From the NCBI GenBank assembly GCA_033002965.1, contig JAURVB010009541.1, positions 1-64,000 of the forward strand: a stretch of DNA of 64,000 nucleotides. The letters run 5' to 3'. This document shows positions 12,918 through 24,100 of this stretch, piece by piece. The notes beneath the pieces were generated by a model, which worked only from the letters and a program-made list of their open reading frames with translations, was not told the origin of the DNA and did no database searches. Source of the stretch: Piper betle. Taxonomy: Eukaryota > Streptophyta > Magnoliopsida > Piperales > Piperaceae. Positions within the stretch are counted from its first letter, which is position 1, and each line of letters starts with the position of its first letter. The translations under genes were made by a program, and so were the position numbers.

Positions 12918-15900
12918 ATGGCGGACTACGCCCGCACCGGATCCTGGCGGGACGAGCTCGCCACCCTCGTCGGCGACGACGGCGCCCCGGCGGAGGGGCC
13001 ACTCTGTGGCGGCGGCGGGGGGTGGAGGAGGTGGGGTGGAAGGAGCAGGCGAAGGGGTTCGTGTCGGCGGCGGCGGAGCTGGGGCGGGAGTGCCGGGACA
13101 TAGCGCGGCAGAGCCTGGCGTCGGACGAGTCGTCGGCGGTGGTGAAGTGGCTAGCCGGGCCGTGGGCGGCGGCGTCCCGGCAGCTGCGGTTCTTGAACGA
13201 GTACCTGCCGGAGGACAAGGACCCCGTCCACGCCTGGCCCGTCGTCGTCTTCGTTTTCTTGCTCGCCTTGTCCGGTGATTGATGACTGTTCCCTTTTTGT
13301 TTAACCGATCAATGTCGTTGTTGCATTTGATTGGATCAAAGTTGTTGTTTGCAAAGTCTTGGGATGAATCAGTAGTTTGCACCATATGAGACTGTTCAAT
13401 TCAGTAGTTTGCACTATTTATCAGAATGGATTGTTGTTGTGTAGAGGCATTTTTTTTATTAATGATTTTTTTGTTGGATGTTTAGATTTGTTTGATTATG
13501 CTTCTTTTGCACTATATATGGCGGTTCATAAGCAATTTTCACTATCTGTCACTCTCATTTTTTCTTTTCAGAATGGATTGTTGTTCTTATAGGCATTTTC
13601 GTAGCTTTTTTTTAAATTAGTGAACACTGATTCACTAGCTACAGTTTTTTTGTTGCATGGTTAGATGTGTGTGATTATAGTTTGGAATGCTACTTCACTC
13701 ATTATACATTGGTTGCCAGTGTAGTTTATGTCTGGGAACATGTACAGCATATTTTGTAGTAGTTTTTTTTGGGTTAATACAACAGAGAAATCTGTGAAGA
13801 TGTGGGTTTTTTTTTCCCTGGGATTGATCTTTGCAAGGTTACCAGATAGTTATTTTATTCCCATTTGCCTTGTTTTTATGATTTTTATTTTTATTCTTTT
13901 TTTTGTGATTGAAATTTAATGGTTGCTATTGGCAGGACGAGGCATGCCGTTGCTATGTCATAACGTCGATTTTGGATTTGTTTCTGTTGAAAGCTTGTTA
14001 TTCTCAAGTCAATTAATCCTATGAGCTATTGGTACTGTGGATAGTTGTGAAGCCGACAAGGCAAACTTGAGTTTCTATGTCTTGGGTCAAAATCTAAAGC
14101 TGAGCTACACTGTAGTAAAAAAAAGTGTGATTTACTTATATTTTAGTTTTTGGAGGAAATCTTTTCATTCACGTATCATGTAGGCAGAAGCTAAATATAT
14201 TGACCTCAATAAATCAAAATCAAACAAATTAATCAAAAGTATAGTTTCTAATGTAAGCACAGGCACGGTTTAGATAAATGAGCCAATATAAAACTCAAAC
14301 TTGTACCATATTTGGAGTAATTGTGGAGTTTTTTGTGTGTTTGATGCCTCTTGTTACCATGAAGTTGCTTATCCTTATCTTATTAATGGTTCACAAAATT
14401 GAAATGCAGTATTGACTGTAACTACTGAACGTCAAACTCCAATTACACAGCCCAAAAAGGTGCATGTAAGTCTCCCAAATGCAACCCGGATTCAACTTCC
14501 TGATGGAAGAAACGTCGCATATGAAGAACAGGGTGTCCCAGCAGCCAATTCCAGATTCACTGTTATTTCTCCTCACACTTTTCTCTCATCCAGATTTGCA
14601 GGTAAACTGACATTGCGATAATAGAGTGATGTTAAGTCTAGATCTTTCAAGTAACCACTTAAATAAATAAATTGGATAATTTTTTATCTTTACTTCTCTT
14701 AGGAGTACCAGGCATTAAAGTTTCACTATTGGAAGAATTTGGCATTCGTTTGTTGACATATGATCTTCCTGGGTTTGGTGAGAGTGATCCCCATCCACAA
14801 AGGAACCTTAGTTCATCAGCAATGGATATTTCGCATCTAGCTGATGCACTTGGTGTCAACGAAAAATTTTGGATTCTAGGTTATTCTGGAGCAGGCATGC
14901 ACACTTGGGCCGCAGTCAGACATATTCCTGATAAACTTGCAGGTTGTTAAGGAATTTTATATGATCATTGAAAGTTGTTAATGCTTTTACTTTTATGACA
15001 TGAATGATAAGTGTAAATTTTAGCTAGCCTAACCACTTGTCCTAAAAGTTCGAACTATTAGGAAAGGGAATCGCCAAATATTTACTTCAACACTCCCCCT
15101 CACGTGCAAGTAAACTCTTTTAAGGCTTAGCACGTGGACAAACACAAACATGGGGAAAATAGTCCATTGGTCACAACATGGGGCAAATTAATTTCTCTTC
15201 GGGCTTATATCACACTTAAGAGATTTGAACTTTAAACCTTTGGCTTTAATACCATGTAAATTTTAGATGGTCTGACCACTTACCCCAAAAGCTTAAGTTT
15301 TTAAGAAAGAGAACTACTAAATATTTACTTCAATAATAAGAAAGTGGTCTATCTATTCTACATTTTTGGAGAGTGCAATCAATGTCACTAGTAAATATAT
15401 TGAGTCTCAATGAATTTTATGAAATAGATAAGATTGCAAGCATAAACAAATTATTGCTGAGGTTGTATGCATCCTACTAGTTTTTCATTATACATGTTGT
15501 TACTTTTTGTATCTGTGTGCTATTTGATTGCATTAATCAAACTATTCTTTCAAGCAGAGGCAGAGGCAGAAAAATAAATTTTCCACTGTAGAATTTATTG
15601 TTTGATGAAAAATTATTAAATACTGAGATTTAATCCACTAAAAGGTGTATCATTGACGTTTTGCATATGTTGGGTTTTCTTTTGTGGCTTTTTATTCATT
15701 TTTAATCACTGTTTGGTACCATTTGAAATCTTATCTAAGTGTAAAGGAATTTTTAGCAGGATTTTCTTAAATAATTAACTTCGGCAAAGGCCTCATTTCT
15801 TTGTGGTTTTTACTGTAATAGTAAAACTCTGTGATTATTGGAGAGCACAACTGAATCAAATGGTTTCAGATTTCGCATTGAAAACTGCTTTGTCATTATT

Positions 15901-17133
15901 ATGTTTGTTTCATTACTCAGGTGCAGCACTATTTGCTCCTCTGTGTAATCCATATGATTCAAGAATGACAAAGGAAGAGAGACACAAAATCTGGGAGAAA
16001 TGGACCTCAAGAAGAAAGTTCATGTATTTTTTGGCTAGAAGATTTCCATCTTTTCTTCCATATTTCTATAGCCGTTCTTTTCTTTCAGGAAGGCATGCTC
16101 AGCCTGATAAATGTTTATCAATCTCACTGGGAAGAAAGGTCTGATAATGACTCCCTCTACCTCTTTATTGATTTCCTTCATGCTAAATCGTACACCATCA
16201 ATGCTTATTTTATTTAGATCTATCTATATGTTCTGTCACAGTATAATTGCAGTTGGCAACAGATACAAAATTTTATAATTAGGATTCTTTGTTGTTCGTT
16301 TGTTTTCTTATATTTTCTTTCTATGTTGAATCGTTGAAGTGATGTTTGTATAAACTTTTTTAGGATCGAGCATTGATGGAGGAGCCTAATTTTACTTCAT
16401 TTTGGGAGAAAGACATTGAGGAATCAATTCGGCAGGGGAGTCCTAAACCATTTGTGGAAGAAGCCGTATTACAGGTTTCAAATTGGGGTTTCAGCCTAGC
16501 CGACATCCAAGTGCAGAAGAAGCGGCCAGGAAAAGGATTTCTACCTTGGTTGAAGTCCATGTATAGCCCTGCTGAAATGGAGCTTGTGGGTTTTCTTGGC
16601 CCTATACACATCTGGCAGGTGTGCTTGTGACTTCAGATACATTTCATTTCATCCTTCCATTGTCAAACAACTTCTTTTATTTATGTTGTGCCTCCTAGAT
16701 GAAAATCAATATAGAAATTGAACATCCAAAAAATTGTTGAAAGAGTAAAGGAGTTCGAAGATATTGAAGTTTTATAAGTTCCTTTTTCAAATTGAGTGTA
16801 TGGGAGAACTTGGACTTCAGAGCATCTGTTTATGAGTGCAGATAGTAATGATTTGGCTGTCTATTTGGTTTGCAAATATGTGATTTTATGTATGTGTTTC
16901 CCTGATACTATCATCCTTATCACTAGTAACATTTTCTTAATTTTATTTTTAAGCAGGGGACAGATGACAGAGTGGTACCACTACCTATGATTGATTTTGT
17001 TCGCCGTGTCGTGCCAGGAGCCACAGTACACCGGCTTCCGGGCGAGGGACACTTTTCATATTACTTCTTCTGCGATGAATGCCATAGACAAATATTTTCG
17101 ACACTCTTTGGAACCCCTCAGGGGCCTCTGTGA
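12918..17133 (+). CDS. Membrane-anchored alpha/beta-hydrolase family protein, six exons, one-base frameshift in exon 1
   Basis: The exons are 12918-13274, 14410-14601, 14703-14942, 15921-16138, 16364-16618 and 16957-17133, all with GT..AG introns and compatible phases. The expected product is about 479 residues. The N-terminus begins MADYARTGSWRDEL. A hydrophobic segment lies near residues 105-118 (AWPVVVFVFLLALS). The hydrolase fold follows, with a YDLPGFGESDPHP strand-loop, a nucleophile elbow GYSGAG (Ser about 245), an acid candidate in GTDDRVVP and the histidine in GEGHFSY (about 453). This layout matches a plant alpha/beta-hydrolase family whose substrate is, to my knowledge, not established. 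The visible exons sum to 1439 nt, one short of a multiple of three. The frame changes at the six-G run 13017-13022, where seven would restore it. The elbow reads G-Y-S-G-A rather than strict GxSxG. Family assignment is strong; whether the locus is functional depends on that one base. Confidence 0.9.
15012..15335 (-). mobile_element. TRIM (miniature terminal-repeat retrotransposon) in hydrolase intron 3
   Basis: Two direct repeats of 81 bp (15012-15092 and 15255-15335) flank a 162-bp interior. Read on the minus strand, each LTR starts TG (TA in the upstream copy) and ends ACA. Directly after the upstream LTR comes TGGTATTAAAGCC (15242-15254), close to the initiator-methionine tRNA primer site TGGTATCAGAGCC. 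A purine run GAGGGGGAG precedes the downstream LTR. The 5-bp word ATAAG occurs exactly at both borders (15007-15011 and 15336-15340) as a target-site duplication. No coding capacity is seen, as expected for TRIMs, which need an autonomous partner to move. Confidence 0.9.
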
Positions 17134-19039
17134 TCGTGGAGGATAAGTTACTACTGCCTGAAGAAGGTTTGGAAGATACGTTTGTCACACACAAAAAAGA
17201 AATTTTGAGTCGATAACATATTAACTTTTCTTTTTTGATATTTTGGAGGAGGAACAGCTCGTTAGCAGATAATTATGTAAATATCAGTTTTATCATTCAT
17301 CAGCCATTTCGACGAGCAATATTCTTACGAAAATATACCTATGAACCTTTTTTGTTTATATGTGATCTGGCAATGAATGAAGTGCTGGTTCCGTTTTTTA
17401 TTTTTTTCAACCGTCCATGTGTAGAAGTCTACTCTTTCCAAGTAACATTTTTTTATTTTTTGGTTGGAGAATAGATGGTTTTAATGCGGTGAGCTTCTTG
17501 TTTTAAGGACGCCACTTATACCTAATATCTTTGGCATGTATACGCCTGAACTGACAAACGCATTATTCTTTAAAAATTGAAAATTAAGGTCATTATTTAG
17601 TGATTACCAACTTGGTATACATTTCATTAATTAATTAACTAATAACAAGAATGAGCAACGAAGGATTTGATTCTTACCGGACTCTAATTATATATGATTA
17701 TTATTATTATTATTATTAAAGTAATAACATAATGTGATAATAATAATATTTATAAAACTGAAGTAAAACATGCGAAGAGCCATCACTGGGTTGTGGAGGA
17801 GAGGTGGTATTGTAGTTTAGACGTGTGTGGGGGACGTTGTGTGGGTGAAATGATTACTTTGCTTTAACCACACTGAATAAGAAGACATAGGGGAGGGGTG
17901 GCTTCCTGTCCAGGCGCGTCTTTTTTCTTCGCAGTTCTTTTGGTTGCTTCCTTGACTCTTGTTTACGTAGAAAGAGGATTTCTCTTGCTTGGCTGATCTT
18001 TTTCATCAAAATATGAGATGCAGGCTTTTGCAAGTGCAGGGAAAACCTTTGATCCTGATTCAGCAGCTTCCTCTCTGGCCTTTTGTCTGAGAGTCGGGCC
18101 ATTTTGTTGCATACGAATGAATAGTATTGAAATTGGGTTGACAATAGCTGTCTCGATCTTCGAATCGAAACGAAGAATTTAGCTGTTTCACCACTCAATT
18201 ATCACCTAAATAAATATACTCTAGATGCACGTTGCTTATTTCTCCAACTGGGGCTCCGTTGCCTTTATATTTTAGTGGTTGTTAAGACGGTACTTTCCCA
18301 GTGTCCATTTTGCTGTCGTTTTCCTTGTGCCGACTCCCTTCTTGGTCACTGCATGATCGCTTCTGCTCTCCCACACATCACATGTTCTTTGGATATATTT
18401 GGTCGAAACGAAAGAAATCGGGAAAAATTGATCTTCAACGTTAACTTAGAAGGCCCCACTGAAAATTGTAACAAAAATTTTTTTCTTAATAGTCTTTTTT
18501 TAAAAAAAAGGTAAGAAATTGATCTTGAACGTTAAGAACCATGCAATTCTCGTTTAATTCCATGTCTTCCAAACATGTTAATAAAGACATGGCAAAACAC
18601 GATGCCCCGGTTAATTTTAGTTACTAGTGAGTTGGTAAGTCGAAATCTGAACCTTTCATGACAACAATACCTAGATAGTTAGGCTACGTTGTTCCATTTT
18701 TTTTAGCCCAAGTTGTTTTATAATGTCATAAGATTACAGAAATAATAATTAATTATTAAAGAAAGAAAAACAAATATTAATATTCTTCCACTTGTCTGCC
18801 ATGTCCTTTTTACGATAATCATGAGCAAAATATGTTTATCTGAATACCTAACCTTTAATTAAGATGCTACTGTCAAAGTGCATCAATCAGTATAGATGGG
18901 CTCATGGGCCACAATAATTGTGGGATAAATAATAGTTGGCTCTTGAGCTAATCTAGAAGGATGCTTAGTGTTGTCTTGTTCAACAAATATACTCGTATTG
19001 TTCTCAAAGTAATTTTTAAAAATGTATGTTGAATGTATC
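17134..19039. other. 3' flank of the hydrolase gene and intergenic DNA
   Basis: The 3' UTR probably occupies the first few hundred bases. An (ATT)n tract lies at about 17,697-17,719. Apart from the doubtful small frame at 17,854-18,102 on the minus strand, nothing recognisable was seen. Confidence 0.55.
17854..18102 (-). CDS. Doubtful small basic ORF, 82 codons
   Basis: An ATG-initiated frame begins MARLSDKRPERKLL and ends with SVVKAK. It is rich in lysine and arginine, especially in its second half (RKQPKELRRKKTRLDRKP). I recognise no family. A TATA-like word (tataaagg on the minus strand) lies about 160 bases upstream of the ATG. The frame remains open upstream to 18,198 but without an ATG. 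It could be a lineage-specific small gene, part of a longer spliced gene, or chance. Confidence 0.2.
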   Translation of the reverse strand: MARLSDKRPERKLLNQDQRFSLHLQKPASHILMKKISQAREILFLRKQESRKQPKELRRKKTRLDRKPPLPYVFLFSVVKAK

Positions 19040-19056
19040 AAGAATGTGAATGAGAT
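19040..19056. repeat. Left 17-bp target-site duplication of the LINE nest
   Basis: The word AAGAATGTGAATGAGAT is identical to 33644-33660, which lies immediately after the A-rich tail of the LINE. A chance 17-mer match at this exact place is very unlikely. The bases outside the pair differ, as expected for a duplicated insertion target. Confidence 0.8.
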
Positions 19057-19189
19057 AACACAACCAATCATACTAAATGGCAAAGAGAATGGCGCTCACT
19101 TGATTAACCCAAACTTCTTCATTTCCTTCTCAAATTTTCAACCGTTTATCCCCTCTTTTCCCCTTCGTTTATCTTTATTTTGTTTAGAC

Positions 19190-20470
19190 ATATGATTGAG
19201 CCTTTGTCCTGAGTATAGGAGGTACCTTTGTGGTACTATTTAGGGTTTACAGTGTAAGTAGTTGATAGCAGACTAGTCTAGGGGAGATAAATTCACCCAA
19301 GCTTAGGAGCGACGCAGATAGGGACTTCAGTCAGACCATGCCACGCTGACTAGATAAAGGGACACCAGTGTATGTTCATATTGACTTATAGTTTTGCTTG
19401 AGAGTCTACCACAACAGTAGTAGTCATGTAAGTCAAAATTAGTGCTAAAAATTAGTACGGGATGACAAGTCATACACCATTGAAGAGCGAATGAGACATA
19501 TCTCAAACCTCACTATGATTCCCCGTAGACTTGAGGAAAGATAGTAACTCTTTGGGACGTTTAAACCCTATCCGTTTAGAAATGCATGACTAGTACGGTA
19601 TTAAGAAATACATGCCTACTGTTAATTGATTGAAGCACATGAATGTTTTTCTTCAGTAGATGCCCTTTAGAGAGTTCTGGTGAAGTATACGAATGTTTTC
19701 TTTATATGAGAGTTAAATCTCATAGCTAGTTTAATATAGTTATATTTTAGACCAGTAATACTTGTTACTGACATATTTTTATATTATATGTAGGTGATAA
19801 TCATGAGTTGGATGTGCCAACTTGGATAGAGGAGTAGTGATGTCTCTTGCACACACATGTCAGACGATCGAATGTTACTATTTTGTTTATGTTGTCAATA
19901 TATTGAGAATGATGTGATGAAATGCAATGTATGATAATATGATGTGATACGATATCTGTTTCAGTAGAAAATTTTTTAATGAGGACATGTTAATATACAT
20001 GTTTTAGTAAATATATTGAGAAATTAAATATGTATAACAAGTGGGTCAAGACTTAGATATGATGGGAAATGTGAATAGAATGCACCGAGTGGGTCCCAGA
20101 TTCAGAGTGATTTATATAGTAGATTATAATTCTATGTGAATGAAATGTTTGATATATAGATATGTATTTGTATATGTTGTTTTGACAGGGTGGCCCCTAG
20201 TTGTACTTTTAGGGGAGACTCTGTATGTTTTATTTCGAGAATTTTCTTTGATCTTATCAGAATTATTTTGTTTTTGTGAATTGGTTGGCATGTCATCTAT
20301 ATAGTAGCATGTTAGGGTCATGTGCATTCATCCATGCATAGCGATTAGTATCTTCATTTTAAGACGCCGAGAATAGATCCGCACAAGTTGGGTTTAGGTT
20401 AGCCGACCTAACCGAGACCAGTGACATTCCGGTTTGATTCTCGAGTGTGAACCAGATTTGGGGTGTTATA
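19190..20470 (+). mobile_element. Ty3/gypsy LTR, 3' part (upstream copy)
   Basis: This segment ends 'ccagatttggggtgttata', a typical end of plant gypsy LTRs. It shares blocks with the LTR copy at 24,700-25,738, for example 'agtaatacttgttactgac..tatatgtagg'. Just after the end, 'tatcattagcata' resembles a degenerate methionine-tRNA primer site (TATCAGAGCATA), so this would be the 5' LTR of the element whose interior follows. No LTR start (TGTAAAAC) was found upstream, so its 5' part is missing. Confidence 0.6.
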
Positions 20471-21163
20471 TCATTAGCATATACCCTTATTTGGCATATA
20501 GTCCACCATATGCTAATAAGACTCGTAAGACACCCTAGTATATATGTAGACCTAGAGGAGAGTGCCCTAAAAGTATACATAGTTGACCTATAACATTGAT
20601 GAGGATCAATAAGACATGGGTAAATATTAGACCGCATACCTCACAATGACATAGTTTTTCCTGATATAGTTTAGACAATACCATGCAGTACTTTAGAGGA
20701 CCTGCTTAACTACCTAGTAGACCCTTAGGGGTGGGCTTAGGTTTTTCCCGCCAAGATCATTGCATTTCAGTCCCCATAGTTTGCACTGACCCTAGGAGCT
20801 AGTCCAGCAAGATGATTTGAGCATGCATAGTTAGTCCAACAAGATGATTAGAGCATTGCATGGTCAGTCCAGCGAGACGATTTGAGCATGTATAGTTAGT
20901 CTAGAAAGATGATTCTAACATGTATGGCATGTTTTGCCAGATGATTCGATCACGTGTAATCCGTCCAGCCATATTAGTAAGGAGCTAGCGAGCTTCGTCA
21001 TTGTTCAGAGTTCCAACTTCATATTGGTCCGTTTGGGCCATGTATAACTAGCTTTTGAGGGAGAGCTACTAGTTTGTCAACGAGATGACACCTTCAGTTG
21101 AGTCCTCCGATCGCATTTGATATAAGAAATTCTAAGGATAGAATTTTTATAAGGAGGAGAGGT
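20471..21163 (+). mobile_element. Deleted interior of a Ty3/gypsy element with polypurine tract
   Basis: About 690 bp lie between the LTR copies, far too short for gag-pol. It contains a minisatellite (20,806-20,960) and ends with the purine tract AAGGAGGAGAGG (21,151-21,162) directly before the next LTR start. The sequence before the tract resembles the end of pol in Del/Tekay-type chromoviruses, but the clade assignment is an inference. Confidence 0.6.
20806..20960 (+). repeat. Minisatellite of about 36 bp in the gypsy interior
   Basis: Four to five diverged copies of 'agtccagcaagatgatttgagcatg'-like units follow one another. Confidence 0.7.
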
Positions 21164-24100
21164 TGTAAAACCCAGCTTCGGGTTAAGGTTTTACGTGCTT
21201 GCAATTTTGTCTGGTTCGGGCCAGTCTCGAGTTGGCTCGAGCTCGCTCAAGCCAGACCAATTTTTAATTATGAGTATAGGGCCCAGATGGCCGTATAAGC
21301 ATGTTATTATGACTGAGTATGCCTGACATGTAAATGATAATTTGAGATAGGCAACAACAAAACATGAGTTATCTTTGTATACACAAGGTATACAAATGAT
21401 TTTTTTATAGTTTAGTCAAGGTTGTAGGCCGAGATTTAGGTCGTTGCAACATTTAGTATTTGTGTGAAATTTTTCAAGGTATCTCATTTACATGCATCAT
21501 AAGGATTTTGGATCACCTGATTATGCTCATGTGGGCCCAACTTGATTGAGTCGTAGGTTTTCACCTGATTGAGTTGAGGGTTCAAGGGCCATTTAGCCTT
21601 CTTGCCTTGATTCCCACCTATAGAGTCACTTTTAGGACTCGAGTCAGTTTTGATTTTGGACGGTCTCAATCCAAACTTTCCATCCATATACATATTGCAC
21701 ATACTCATAGGTGGGCCCCATTAGGCTACGAGTTGCCCTCAGCCGTTCATGTCAACCTTTGCTTCACCATGTTGATTTCAAGAGATTTCCTACGATTTTG
21801 AGGATTTTCACCTTAGCGCTCTGGCCACTTCGGCTCACCGTCGGTGAGTCTCCGGCTCGCCCCCGACCACTGGACCGGCACCACCAGGACCGTCTCACGA
21901 CCGGCTTTCCATTCCTACCACTCACGACGCGACGGAGTGTTTGAAGCCAGTTTTTGCCGGCCCCGCCACCCTTTCGGGCTATTTTCCAATGCCGATGAAC
22001 CACCTCAGGCTGGTCTGACTACCTAGACAGATTAGCTTCATTGAGATCTTCATTTTGAGACCACCCATGACCACCATTGCGTCCGCGATCACCGCCGACG
22101 ACACCATCACCCCGGATGGGGATTTCACCCTTTCTGGCTGTTTTTCGGCCAACCAATGACCGGACTCTGCCGATCGTCACCACCATCATCTTCCTCGTTG
22201 TCAGGGTTGTCGATCCCGACCAACGGCGACCCTAGCCGTGCCCCGTCGGACCCGATTACCTGCATTTGTGTCTGCTTGTCCGCGTTCGCCAGCCCGACCT
22301 GTTCACCCATTCGTGTCCACTTGCTTGTTCGAGCCCGTGTCCATGTCCAGTAGCCCGACCAACCCAGCCGACCCAGCCCACCAGTTTATCTAACCCATAC
22401 TAAGTTGCCTCGGCCGACCTAGTTCAATTCAGTGAGTTAACCCAGTTCAGCTCATTTTAGATCATTTTCGGTAATTTGAGAACCCTTACATTAGTTGAAA
22501 TACATATTTACATTCTTTAGCATATTTTAATCTAATGATTTTATTTATTTATTTATTATTTATTATATTTATTCTTTTTATTTAAATGTTTGTCGTATAT
22601 GATGAATACTTATGTAATAATTTATTATTATTATTGATATATTTACTTATTAATATTAATCTTATTCTTGTTTATTAAATTGTATATATTTATTTATTTA
22701 CTTATCTATTTGTTTGTTGCATGTATGTTATTATTTATTTGTATTTAATTGTGTATTTTGAATTGGATAACTATGATGACTATGATATTATTATTATTCA
22801 TGGTTAATTAAAATTATATTTATTTATTTATTTATTTATTTATATGTTTACTAATGCGAGTATATGTGATATTCACTAATGCATGATTCGAGTCAGGCTT
22901 TTATAGTCTAAACTGGTCAGTTCGATCGTTATTTTCAGTCGGGTTAATTTCAGAACACACATACTAAGGCGAAGCCGGTTTTGTGTCATAAACCATGAGA
23001 GTCATGTGTGCCCAAATATATAATGATAACGTTTGAAAGATAGCAGCAGAATGAGTTATCAATTTATATAAGAGTATGTCAGATTTTCTTTATTTATTTT
23101 AATTAGAACATAGAATTATTTTTATGCTGAATAATGCATTAAGACACGTTATGTGCAGTTTTATAAGATTTTTCCCTATTTTTTGGATTTTTAAAATTAT
23201 TACGAGTTAGTATTATTTTTCTAGAGTTAGAGTCGAGTCAAGTTTTAATTATGAGACAATCATTTGTTTTTCTCACTGACCATTCGTTTTTCTCACTGAT
23301 CATTCATTTTCCTCACCAAACATTCGTTTTTCTTCCCTGCTGACATCTATTTATTCCACACCTCCGACAATGTCATCATCCAGCCGCCATCATCCTCCTC
23401 ACCCAACTTCCTTCTTCTTTTCTCCCTTCCCTCTTCCCCACGATCCTCACTCGAGTTGGCCACAAGCTTGTCGCCGTCGCCACATGACTGATGATTAGGT
23501 ATAGAAATTTATCCAATTTTATTTGATTGTTTTATGATTTTGGTATGATTGTAAATAGGTGTTGATTTAAATTTAAATGCATGTTAGCGGATGATAATAA
23601 TGTATTAGAGTTTAAATTTAATTGCATGTAAATAGATGTTGTCTTGTATGGATTAAAGAGGAGTATAGCATTCATGCATTATACTGGGTGTTAGAATATA
23701 CAGAGTAGAAGCTCTCCGCCTAGGCGCGTAGACACGATTGGAGCTTCAAATAGGTCCTTTAGGACTCATTTCTTATTGTATGCTCTATTCTATTGTGTAT
23801 TGTATTAATATTTGTAGGACGATTTAAGTGGCATTTTATCAAATCCCACTTAACCCGGGTCATTTAATCAATCGATTATCCAGATTAGTAACCCTTTAGG
23901 ATGAGATCTTTCGAGTATGTTTTTGAAAACAAGATCCACCACAAGTTGCCTCTAGGCCTATTATATAAATCCTTTCCCACGCATATACATAATTTTATCG
24001 AGTTTTCAGTGGGACGAGGGATGGGAAAACTGACTTGCACGCACCATGAGCTGGTGCACGTGCCAGTCAAAGCGGGCTCTATATTAGTGAGCGGGTTGTT

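Noticed and set aside
12814..13385. Antisense and alternative-frame reading frames of 130-170 codons
   Set aside because: They overlap the GC-rich first exon of the hydrolase and are composition shadows; the family-like sequence is on the plus strand.
21574..22353. Short GC-rich frames between the LTR ends
   Set aside because: They lie in LTR sequence that recurs at 62,656-64,000, where the frames are not conserved.
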